Part shown: positions 1-5,125 of the stretch, one piece after another | Layout: every line of letters starts with the position of its first letter | How positions within the stretch are numbered: position 1 is the stretch's first letter | Assembly (NCBI GenBank): GCA_030665705.1 | Contig: DAOUZG010000161.1 | Span: forward strand, 1-5,126 | Source of the DNA: Deltaproteobacteria bacterium | GTDB taxonomy: Bacteria > Myxococcota_A > UBA9160 > SZUA-336 | Direction of reading: 5' to 3' | Length of the DNA stretch: 5,126 nucleotides | Notes under the pieces: generated by a model | Seen by the model: only the letters and a program-made list of their open reading frames with translations | What the model was told of the DNA's origin: nothing | The model's database searches: none | Made by a program: the position numbers and the translations under genes

Positions 1-2
1 TC

Positions 3-482
3 GAGCACCACCTCCCATCCAGCGCCTCGTACCTCGGGATCGACATCAGTTCCACCATGGTCGAGCTTGCGCGCCCCCGACTTCTCCGCTTTGGCGCGCG
101 CGCCGAGGTCCGCCTCACCGAGGGCGAGCCGAAGTTCGACGTGAAAGGGGGCGGCTTCGACCGCTTCGTGTCGACGTACGTTCTCGATCTCCTCTCGTTC
201 GACGACATCCGGTCCGTGATCGCCGAGGCACATCGCATGCTCGCTCCCGGCGGGCTCGTCGGGTTCGCGAGCTTAACGCGCGGGCAGACCGGGCTCTCCC
301 GTCTCGTCGGAAAGGCGTGGATGGGTCTCTACTCGATCCGTCCGTCGCTTGTCGGTGGGTGCCGGCCGATTCCCCTGCTCGAGTTTCTGCCCGACTCGGA
401 ATGGAAGATCCGACATGCGGGTCAAATTACGAGCTTCGGCATTTCCTCCGAGGTGATCGTCGCCGAGATGCTTCTGGCCTGA
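3..482 (+). CDS. Class I SAM-dependent methyltransferase, C-terminal part (5' end outside window)
   Basis: The frame is open from the first complete codon at 3 to the TGA at 480..482, giving 159 residues with no start inside the window. The ATG at 57 is not the start, because the codons before it encode YLGIDISSTMVELA, which is the second-strand (post-I) segment of a Rossmann-fold methyltransferase; its Asp (residue 14 of the visible part) normally contacts the ribose of SAM. Further on, FDRFVSTYVLDLLSF matches motif II and the helix after it, and HRMLAPGGLVGFASL matches motif III with its usual PGG turn. The glycine-rich motif I must lie upstream of base 1. By family knowledge this is a methyltransf_11/25-type small-molecule or lipid methyltransferase; the substrate cannot be told. 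The C-terminus after motif III is short, so the enzyme has no extra domain there. It is the first visible gene of the plus-strand run. Confidence 0.85.
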   Translation, partial: EHHLPSSASYLGIDISSTMVELARPRLLRFGARAEVRLTEGEPKFDVKGGGFDRFVSTYVLDLLSFDDIRSVIAEAHRMLAPGGLVGFASLTRGQTGLSRLVGKAWMGLYSIRPSLVGGCRPIPLLEFLPDSEWKIRHAGQITSFGISSEVIVAEMLLA

Positions 483-525
483 CCCTGGCTCCTCGCTTCG
501 GCGTGTTCGAGCCCGAGGAGCGGGT

Positions 526-603
526 GTGAACGAGGAAGGGTACGTCCGGAATCGGGGTTCCAAATCCCGCGGCCCGGTGCCATCATCGGTGATCGTGGTC
601 TGA
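526..603 (+). CDS. Possible 25-codon small ORF in the spacer
   Basis: A GTG at 526 follows a GAGGAG at 515..520 with a 5-base gap and opens a 25-codon frame (beginning VNEEGYVRNRG) that ends in TGA at 601..603. That stop overlaps the ATG of the next mini-ORF as TGATG. I do not recognise the peptide. The spacing and overlap look like translational coupling, but so short a frame can arise by chance in GC-rich DNA. It could instead be the remnant of a frameshifted gene. It is listed because the 188-base gap between the flanking genes has no other explanation. Confidence 0.2.
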   Translation: MNEEGYVRNRGSKSRGPVPSSVIVV

Positions 604-674
604 TGCTGGTCACGGCGCAGAACATCAAGAGGCATCTCGAGCGCGAGGAATCCGAGGAGGGAGCACACGGATGA
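603..674 (+). CDS. Possible 23-codon small ORF overlapping the acetyltransferase start
   Basis: An ATG at 603 opens a 23-codon frame (beginning MLVTAQNIKRHLERE) that ends in TGA at 672..674 and overlaps the acetyltransferase ATG as ATGA. The peptide is hydrophilic, charged and probably helical, and is not recognised. The frame is actually open all the way from the stop of the preceding methyltransferase (480..482), but that upstream part reads as arginine- and serine-rich and does not look coding. It may be a leader peptide coupled to the acetyltransferase, a degraded gene end, or chance. Confidence 0.25.
   Translation: MLVTAQNIKRHLEREESEEGAHG
654..660 (+). promoter_or_regulatory. Ribosome binding site of the acetyltransferase
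   Basis: GAGGAGG lies 10 bases before the ATG at 671. It supports that start over any later methionine, and matches the point where GNAT homology begins (TSLETQRLLLRQF). Confidence 0.7.
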
Positions 675-1171
675 CGTCACTCGAGACGCAGCGACTCCTG
701 CTACGGCAGTTCCGTGAGTCGGATCTTGATCGGTACGCGGCGATCTGTGCCGACCCCGAGGTGATGCGCTTTCTCGGCGGCAAGCCCTACTCCCGGGCCG
801 AGTCGTGGCGCCATATGGCCACGATGCTCGGCCACTGGCAGCTTCGAGGCTACGGCATGTGGGCGGCCGAGGAGAAGTCGAGCGGCCTACTCGTAGGCCG
901 CATCGGCTACGTCCACTATGAGGGATGGCCCGGGTTCGAACTAGCGTGGACGCTCGGGCGCACGTACTGGGGTCGGGGATACGCGACGGAGGGCGCCCAG
1001 ACGGCCCTTGAGTACGCGTTTACCAAGCTCGACCAGTCCCACGTCATCAGCCTGATCCACCCGGAGAACGCGCCCTCCATCCGCGTTGCCGAGCGAATCG
1101 GCGAACGGTTCGAGCGCACGACCGACCACTTCGGTACCGAGGTCTGTGTGTACGGGATTCAGCGACAGTAG
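671..1171 (+). CDS. GNAT family N-acetyltransferase, RimJ/RimL type
   Basis: This 166-residue protein has the usual single-domain length of the Acetyltransf_3 branch of GNAT enzymes, which move an acetyl group from acetyl-CoA to an amine (protein N-terminus, antibiotic or small molecule) in the cytoplasm. ETQRLLLRQFRESD (residues 5..18) is the first strand and loop. EVMRFLGG (30..37) follows, and GLLVGRIGYV (72..81) forms the central strands. GRTYWGRGYATEG (96..108) is motif A, the pyrophosphate-binding loop of the R/QxxGxG/A type. NAPSIRVAERIG (133..144) is motif B, with its conserved Asn133. The start is set by the GAGGAGG upstream, and the stop is TAG at 1169..1171. The C-terminus (CVYGIQRQ) looks like a natural GNAT end. 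The 114 bases after the stop stay open in the same frame and resemble the N-terminus of the next gene, a methyltransferase. The substrate is unknown. Confidence 0.9.
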   Translation: MTSLETQRLLLRQFRESDLDRYAAICADPEVMRFLGGKPYSRAESWRHMATMLGHWQLRGYGMWAAEEKSSGLLVGRIGYVHYEGWPGFELAWTLGRTYWGRGYATEGAQTALEYAFTKLDQSHVISLIHPENAPSIRVAERIGERFERTTDHFGTEVCVYGIQRQ

Positions 1172-1285
1172 GGCCCCGGCAATCCGTTCGGCGGCCCGAG
1201 GTACTTCACCATCCGGAACTACTTTGAAACACGCTGGGTAGCACCGCGTTACGCGGCTGCGCGGCCGGACGTCCACACCAAGATC
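1172..1285 (+). other. In-frame coding extension of the second methyltransferase without a start codon
   Basis: These 38 codons run without a stop from the GNAT amber codon into the methyltransferase at 1286. They read as RYFTIRNYFETRWVAPRY, a short gap, then HTKIVEQV, which looks like the helical N-terminal cap that normally precedes motif I. About four fifths of third positions are G or C, as in real genes nearby. The frame contains no ATG, GTG or TTG, and I see no such codon in another frame that would rescue it between 1172 and 1222. The real protein may therefore start here by an unusual codon (ATC at 1211 is one candidate), may be fused to the GNAT by amber readthrough, or may have lost its start through mutation or a sequence error. 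Confidence 0.6.
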
Positions 1286-1972
1286 GTGGAGCAGGTGCGA
1301 AAGCGGGTCGCCCCCTCGGGTCCCCTCGAGCGTGCGGTCGATGTCGGTTGCGGCACCGGTCTTTCGACACGATGCCTCCGGCTCCTGGCTCACCGGGTTA
1401 TTGGCGTAGATCCCGCTCCGTCCATGGTGGCAGAGGCGGCCCGACTCGGGGGGGCGCTCTACGCGCGAGGTAGCGCGGAAGCTATACCCATCCGAAGCGA
1501 GAGCATCGACCTCCTTGCGATCGGCTGCGCCTACCACTGGTGCGAGCCGGACGCCTTCCTGCGAGAGGCTGCTCGGGTGCTGCGACCCGGGGCGTGGCTG
1601 ATCGTCTACGACAACGGCTTCCTCGGTCAGACCCCTCGCTCCTCGGCATTGCTCGATTGGGTGGTATCGAAGCACTGGGCGCGGCTCCCGCGGACGCCCA
1701 GACATCGGTTGCCCGAGCCTGCGACCTTCTCCCACGAATCGTTCTCTTTGGTGGGAAACGAGTTCGTCGAGGAGTGGGTGCCCATGAGCCGGGACGGGCT
1801 GGTGACTTATTTCACCACCCAGAGCGGTGCGGTCGCCGCGATCGAGAATGGTCAGTTCTCGCTTGAGGAGATGGAGGAGTTTCTCCACCAGGGACTGGGG
1901 GAGCTCCTCCCTTCGGGTATCGACGAGATCCGCTTCGGTGGCCCGGTTCTCTACCTTCGGCGCGGAGGCTGA
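1286..1972 (+). CDS. Class I SAM-dependent methyltransferase (Methyltransf_11 type)
   Basis: From the first in-frame start (GTG at 1286) the product is 228 residues. RAVDVGCGTG (16..25) is a textbook motif I binding SAM. VIGVDPAPSMV (38..48) carries the ribose-contacting Asp42. GSAEAIPI (62..69) and Asp75 bracket the adenine pocket. AYHW (82..85) is typical of the TAM/BioC/CRG1-like branch, and VLRPGAWLIV (98..107) is motif III. The C-terminal half (EEWVPMSRDGLVTYFTTQS and after) matches the substrate cap of this branch. The substrate is not predictable. The GTG at 1286 has no convincing ribosome binding site, and the coding signal clearly continues upstream, so the annotated start is probably too late. 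The stop is TGA at 1970..1972. The gene may be intact with an odd start, fused to the preceding acetyltransferase, or a recent pseudogene. Confidence 0.85.
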   Translation: MEQVRKRVAPSGPLERAVDVGCGTGLSTRCLRLLAHRVIGVDPAPSMVAEAARLGGALYARGSAEAIPIRSESIDLLAIGCAYHWCEPDAFLREAARVLRPGAWLIVYDNGFLGQTPRSSALLDWVVSKHWARLPRTPRHRLPEPATFSHESFSLVGNEFVEEWVPMSRDGLVTYFTTQSGAVAAIENGQFSLEEMEEFLHQGLGELLPSGIDEIRFGGPVLYLRRGG

Positions 1973-2034
1973 GGTGCTAGCTGCCGGGGAAGCGACCCGT
2001 TAGCCTCTGAGCTCGCATCTGGGGAACGGGAATC

Positions 2035-2041
2035 GGAGGAG
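2035..2041 (+). promoter_or_regulatory. Ribosome binding site of the DUF4345 gene
   Basis: GGAGGAG ends 7 bases before the ATG at 2049, which is ideal spacing and fixes that start. Confidence 0.75.
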
Positions 2042-2048
2042 CTTCTGG

Positions 2049-2450
2049 ATGTCGTTCGGCCGCGTCCTCGTCTGGATTGCAGGTGTCATGTTCCTTGTCT
2101 TCGGGCTCGCGTATCTGCTGACCCCGGCCAGCCTCGTCGAGCCGGCCGGCATTTCGTTGTCCACGCCGAGCGCGCTTACGGACGTGCGTGCGACCTATGG
2201 TGGCTTTGCGCTCGGGCTTGCCGCGTTTCTCCTCTGGTCTGCCCTCGCCCCAAAGCGAGTAGCCGTCGGACTGGTGGCCCTGGCCCTCATCGAGGCGGGT
2301 GTGGGCCTCTGTCGCGCCATCGGCGTAATGGTCGATGGGGCCCTCAACCAGTTCCACATCACGGCATTTCTGATCGAGATTTCGTTGGCTCTTTTGGCGC
2401 TGATTGCTCTGGCTCGTGCGCGTGGGTCGACCGATCCAAACGCGGTCTGA
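2049..2450 (+). CDS. Small four-helix membrane protein, DUF4345 family
   Basis: This 133-residue hydrophobic protein has four predicted membrane helices at about residues 4..25, 50..67, 71..93 and 104..123, separated by short polar loops. The segment TDVRATYGGFALGL (44..57), at the entry to helix 2, is the signature I associate with DUF4345 proteins, which are about this size and of unknown function. Helix 3 ends with CRAIGVMVDG, also typical. There is no signal peptide apart from the first helix, and no catalytic motif. The short charged C-terminus (ARARGSTDP) suggests a cytoplasmic tail. The start is fixed by GGAGGAG. A 76-base gap separates it from the methyltransferase upstream, and 28 bases lie before the O-methyltransferase start, so it is probably cotranscribed with the latter. 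The family name comes from memory of the motif; function is unknown. Confidence 0.75.
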   Translation: MSFGRVLVWIAGVMFLVFGLAYLLTPASLVEPAGISLSTPSALTDVRATYGGFALGLAAFLLWSALAPKRVAVGLVALALIEAGVGLCRAIGVMVDGALNQFHITAFLIEISLALLALIALARARGSTDPNAV

Positions 2451-2471
2451 AAAGGAGCGGTCTGAAAGGAG
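2443..2471 (+). repeat. Tandem duplication of stop codon plus ribosome binding site
   Basis: CGGTCTGAAAAGGAG (2443..2457) is followed directly by CGGTCTGAAAGGAG (2458..2471), identical except for one A. The first copy holds the end of the DUF4345 gene with its TGA (2448..2450). The second repeats the TGA and the GGAG. Only the second GGAG is at proper distance from the next start. Confidence 0.85.
2465..2471 (+). promoter_or_regulatory. Ribosome binding site deciding the O-methyltransferase start
   Basis: AAAGGAG ends 7 bases before GTG at 2479. This supports the GTG start over the earlier in-frame TTG at 2404, which lies inside the DUF4345 gene and has no such site. Confidence 0.7.
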
Positions 2472-2478
2472 AAGTGCG

Positions 2479-3171
2479 GTGGAGAACAGCCCGGATGAAA
2501 CCGGCTCTCTTCGAACCGAGGAAGTTCGACGCGTCCTGGACAGGCTGCACGACGCGGCGCGATGGGATCTTCTCCGGTTCGTCGGTCTCGCGCCCCGGCT
2601 GGCGATCGGCTTCCTGAAGCGTAAGGACCGCAGCGAGATTCTCACCCCGAGTGTGATGAGGAACGCATTCATCCCGGTGTCGCGTGAATCCGGGATGCTT
2701 CTCTATCTGACGGCACGCGCGATCCGAGCCACCTGCATCGTCGAATTCGGGACTTCATTCGGCATCTCGACCCTCTACCTGGCCGCCGCGGTCCGTGACA
2801 ACGGTGGAGGGGTCGTGATCGGCACGGAGATCGAAGCGTCGAAGCACGAGAGGGCCGTGGCCAACCTCAGGGAGGCCGGGCTGGGGGATCTCGTCGAGGT
2901 GCGGCTGGGCGATGCGCTTCAAACGCTCAAGGACGTGCCCGATCCAATCGATCTGGTCTTCCTCGACGGATGGAAGGGTCTTTATCTTCCGGTGTTGGAG
3001 CTGCTGAAGCCGAAGCTACGGGCCGGTGGCATCGTTCTCGCCGATAACATCCTCGACTTCAAGAAGGCTCTCCGCCCCTACGTGGAATACATGCAGTCGG
3101 GGCAGAATGGGTTCGAGTCCACAACACTGTCCGTTGCAGGCGGCGTCGAGTATTCCTACTGCCGGGGTTAG
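2479..3171 (+). CDS. Class I SAM-dependent O-methyltransferase (Methyltransf_3/24-like)
   Basis: The product is 230 residues starting at GTG 2479, chosen for the ribosome binding site at 2465..2471. An N-terminal helical region (1..60) leads into RNAFIPVSRESGMLLYL (61..77), the conserved lead-in helix of catechol-O-methyltransferase-like enzymes. IVEFGTSFGISTLYLA (87..102) is motif I. TEIE (116..119) supplies the ribose-binding Glu117. RLGDALQTL (142..150) places Asp145 near the adenine. DLVFLDGWKG (158..167) and GGIVLADNIL (183..192) carry Asp163, Asp189 and Asn190, the positions that bind a divalent metal in this family. The protein ends in GGVEYSYCRG, a typical last strand. It is probably cytoplasmic and acts on a hydroxylated small molecule; the substrate is unknown. 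It is the last gene of the plus-strand run, ending in TAG at 3169..3171, 44 bases from the stop of the convergent acyl-CoA synthetase gene. Confidence 0.88.
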   Translation: MENSPDETGSLRTEEVRRVLDRLHDAARWDLLRFVGLAPRLAIGFLKRKDRSEILTPSVMRNAFIPVSRESGMLLYLTARAIRATCIVEFGTSFGISTLYLAAAVRDNGGGVVIGTEIEASKHERAVANLREAGLGDLVEVRLGDALQTLKDVPDPIDLVFLDGWKGLYLPVLELLKPKLRAGGIVLADNILDFKKALRPYVEYMQSGQNGFESTTLSVAGGVEYSYCRG

Positions 3172-3178
3172 GCAACGC

Positions 3179-3217
3179 GAGCGCCGTGGCCGTAGCGCAC
3201 CGCGCCACGCGGCGCTC
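3179..3217. terminator. Hairpin between convergent genes, possible two-way terminator
   Basis: GAGCGCCGTGGC (3179..3190) pairs with GCCAC plus GGCGCTC (3204..3208 and 3211..3217). This gives 12 base pairs with a 2-base bulge and a 13-base loop. No T tract follows on either side, so it is not a classical intrinsic terminator. It sits exactly between the O-methyltransferase stop and the acyl-CoA synthetase stop, and touches the latter. Confidence 0.45.
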
Positions 3218-4850
3218 AGCCCCCTTCGGCCTTCAGCTTGGCCCACCGGTAGTCGGCCTTCCCACTCGGACTGCGAACGACCTTCTCCACGAAGACAAAT
3301 GCCTTGGGGTGCTTGTAGCGCGCGATGTGCCGTCCGCACTCCTCACGGAGTTCCTCGCCGCTGACCTGTACGCCCTCGCGGAGCTGCACGATCGCCACCA
3401 CCTCCTGGCCCCAGCGCTCGCTCGGCCGTCCGGCGACGACGGCGTCGTAGACCGCCGGATGATGCTTGAGGGCCTCCTCGACCTCCTCCGCGAAGATCTT
3501 TTCGCCGCCCGAGGTAATGGTCGCTGAATCCCGACCGTAGACCTCGATGATTCCGTCCGCTCCGGTCCGAGCTCGGTCGCCGGGCACCGTATAGCGCACG
3601 CCGTCGATCTCGGGGAAGGTGCGGGTCGTCTTGTCGGGGTCCCCGAGGTAGCCGAGAGGAACGCGTCCCTTTCGAGCGAACCATCCGATCTCCGGGTCGC
3701 CCGGGGCGAGCACACGCGCGAGGTCCTCACTGAGGACGCACGTACCGGGGTTCGGTGCGAACTTCCCGGTCTCGGCTCCCGTGGCCTTGGTGCTGACGTG
3801 TTGGCCCTGCGCTCCCGACTCCGAGGAGCCGATCGCGTCGAGGAGCATCACCTGCGGGATGTGCTCCAGGAATTCCTTCTTGTAGCCCTTCGCGAGCGGT
3901 GCCCCTCCCGACGCCAACACGCGCATGCTGGAGAGGTCGTAGGACTTCCTCCGAAGCTGGTCGAGAAGCGGACGGGCAAAGGCGTCCCCCCCGATCAGCA
4001 GCCCGTTCGCCTTCTCCCGCTCGACGGTGGAGAGGATGTCGTCGGGGTCCAGATGCCGAACCTCGTTCTGCACGACCACCGTGTGCCCGGCGAACAAGTT
4101 CAGAAACGCGACCCAGTGTGAGGCTCCATGCATGAAGGGGGGGCAGGGGACGGATCTCTGGCCGCCAGCGCGGGCCCGCTCGACGATCGATTCCAGATCC
4201 GGGTATTCGGTTCCGTCCATGCGGCGGCCGCCCATCGCCGTGACGAAGATGTCGGCCTGCCGCCAGAGGACACCCTTGGGCGTGCCGGTGGTCCCTCCCG
4301 TGTACAGGATGTACAGGTCGTCGGGGGACCACTGGAGGTCGGGGCGGTCAGCCGAGGAAGAGGCCAGCGCCGCCTCGTAGTCGACGGCCCCCGAGAGGAG
4401 CGGGTTCCCGGAGTCGTCCGCGACCTGGATCAGAATTTCCAGATCCGGGAGGTCCGATCGAATCTTGTCGAGCGTGGGCGCAAAGGTGGCGGCGTAGACG
4501 ATCCCTCGGGCGCGCGCGTCCCGCAGCAGATAGATGAGCTCCTGCTCCACGTACCGGTAGTTGACGTTGAAGGGGGCCACACGCGCCTTGTATGCGCCGA
4601 GCATCGCCTCGAGGTACTCGTTCCCGTTGTGGAGGTAGAGGGCCAGGTGGTCCTGGCCCGACTCCCAGGGCTGGAGCTCGTCCCGCTCCCGGCACAGCCC
4701 CAGGTCGCGGTCGAGGAGGAAGTTCGCCAGCCGGCGCGTCCGGTCCGTGACTTCTCCGAACGAGAATCTCCGCTCGCGAAAAACGAGGCACTCTCGGTCC
4801 GGGACCGTCTCGGCAACGGCCTCCTGTAACTGCGCCAAATTGAAGTCCAT
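3216..4850 (-). CDS. Acyl-CoA synthetase, FadD19/FadD17-like (ANL superfamily)
   Basis: This 544-residue enzyme is the full family length. It would activate a carboxylic acid with ATP to an acyl-adenylate and then to the CoA thioester in the cytoplasm. YTGGTTGTPKGV (183..194) is the phosphate loop, and the following LWRQADIF is typical of the FadD19-like branch, which in mycobacteria acts on steroid side chains or fatty acids. GSSESG (341..346) is motif A5. PGDRA (423..427) holds Asp425, which binds the ribose. YGRDSATITSGGEKIF (438..453) is the hinge and A8 region. SGKADY (529..534) gives the C-terminal adenylation Lys531. All key residues are present. The start at 4850 (MDFNLAQL) is preceded by GGGAGG and matches where the family begins; the frame is open to an ATG at 4949, but the extra 33 residues do not look like family sequence. 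The gene converges on the methyltransferase run. The natural substrate (fatty, branched or steroid acid) is inferred only by family. Confidence 0.92.
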   Translation of the reverse strand: MDFNLAQLQEAVAETVPDRECLVFRERRFSFGEVTDRTRRLANFLLDRDLGLCRERDELQPWESGQDHLALYLHNGNEYLEAMLGAYKARVAPFNVNYRYVEQELIYLLRDARARGIVYAATFAPTLDKIRSDLPDLEILIQVADDSGNPLLSGAVDYEAALASSSADRPDLQWSPDDLYILYTGGTTGTPKGVLWRQADIFVTAMGGRRMDGTEYPDLESIVERARAGGQRSVPCPPFMHGASHWVAFLNLFAGHTVVVQNEVRHLDPDDILSTVEREKANGLLIGGDAFARPLLDQLRRKSYDLSSMRVLASGGAPLAKGYKKEFLEHIPQVMLLDAIGSSESGAQGQHVSTKATGAETGKFAPNPGTCVLSEDLARVLAPGDPEIGWFARKGRVPLGYLGDPDKTTRTFPEIDGVRYTVPGDRARTGADGIIEVYGRDSATITSGGEKIFAEEVEEALKHHPAVYDAVVAGRPSERWGQEVVAIVQLREGVQVSGEELREECGRHIARYKHPKAFVFVEKVVRSPSGKADYRWAKLKAEGG

Positions 4851-4855
4851 CCACG

Positions 4856-4861
4856 CCTCCC
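4856..4861 (-). promoter_or_regulatory. Ribosome binding site of the acyl-CoA synthetase
   Basis: On the minus strand GGGAGG lies 5 bases before the ATG at 4850. It decides that start over the upstream methionines at 4883 and 4949, which have no well-placed site. Confidence 0.75.
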
Positions 4862-5015
4862 AGGACTCCGTAGGTCGCGCCATCCTGCCATGGACGAGTG
4901 CCGTCGTCACCCGGAAACAGAAGGGCGTTGGGCTGTGACTGTGCGACACACATCGAGCCGCGGGGGTAGGTGGGCGGGTTCCGGCATTTGTGCGCTCGCT
5001 CCGCGTTGGGCAGAA

Positions 5016-5062
5016 GGCCGGGGTTGGGGGTCTGGTCCGGGAGGTCTTCTCCGGCCCCGGCC
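5016..5062. repeat. Inverted repeat in the synthetase leader
   Basis: GGCCGGGG (5016..5023) and CCCCGGCC (5055..5062) are perfect complements 31 bases apart. A smaller imperfect stem, CCGGGAG with CTCCGG, lies inside (5037..5043 and 5049..5054). No T tract follows on either strand. It may end an upstream minus-strand transcript, form a leader structure or bind a dimeric regulator, or it may be chance in GC-rich DNA. Confidence 0.4.
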
Positions 5063-5089
5063 CGCTCCTCTCGCGGTCGAGTTCTCACT

Positions 5090-5125
5090 TCACTGCATGA
5101 TCCTCGTCATACCGACTTCCGGGTA
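5090..5125 (-). CDS. Possible C-terminal end of a minus-strand gene entering from the right
   Basis: Read on the minus strand from the window edge, the frame gives YPEVGMTRIMQ followed by TGA at 5092..5090. If real, it is the end of a gene upstream of the acyl-CoA synthetase, in the same direction and about 240 bases from its start, with the inverted repeat at 5016..5062 between them. Eleven residues are too few to identify a product, and the frame may be chance. Confidence 0.2.
   Translation of the reverse strand, partial: YPEVGMTRIMQ

Noticed and set aside
553..569. tRNA-like T arm (5-pair stem with a 7-base loop TTCCAAA)
   Set aside because: The loop lacks the purine after TTC, and I find no matching acceptor, D or anticodon arms upstream and no proper acceptor 3' strand. 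It is a chance resemblance.
941..1888. Long minus-strand open frame of 315 codons
   Set aside because: It lies opposite the acetyltransferase and second methyltransferase, both of which show clear family motifs. Its translation has no recognisable domain and is biased to Arg, Gly and His, as expected for an antisense shadow in GC-rich DNA.
1996..2030. Inverted repeat CCCGTT / AACGGG between the second methyltransferase and the DUF4345 gene
   Set aside because: Only 6 pairs with a 23-base loop and no T tract, which is too weak to call a terminator in this base composition.
2404..2478. Earlier TTG start for the O-methyltransferase
   Set aside because: It would overlap the DUF4345 gene by 47 bases and has no ribosome binding site, while GTG 2479 has one at ideal distance.
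1977..2672. Minus-strand open frame of 231 codons
   Set aside because: It runs antisense to the DUF4345 and O-methyltransferase genes. The translation is very rich in Arg, Ser and Glu, with no fold-like pattern.
4128..4829. Plus-strand open frame of 233 codons opposite the acyl-CoA synthetase
   Set aside because: The minus strand carries the complete set of ANL motifs here. The plus frame is a shadow made mostly of Val, Gly, Arg and Glu.
4851..4949. N-terminal extension of the acyl-CoA synthetase from the ATG at 4949
   Set aside because: The 33 extra residues do not resemble the family, no ribosome binding site precedes that ATG, and GGGAGG sits correctly before the ATG at 4850.
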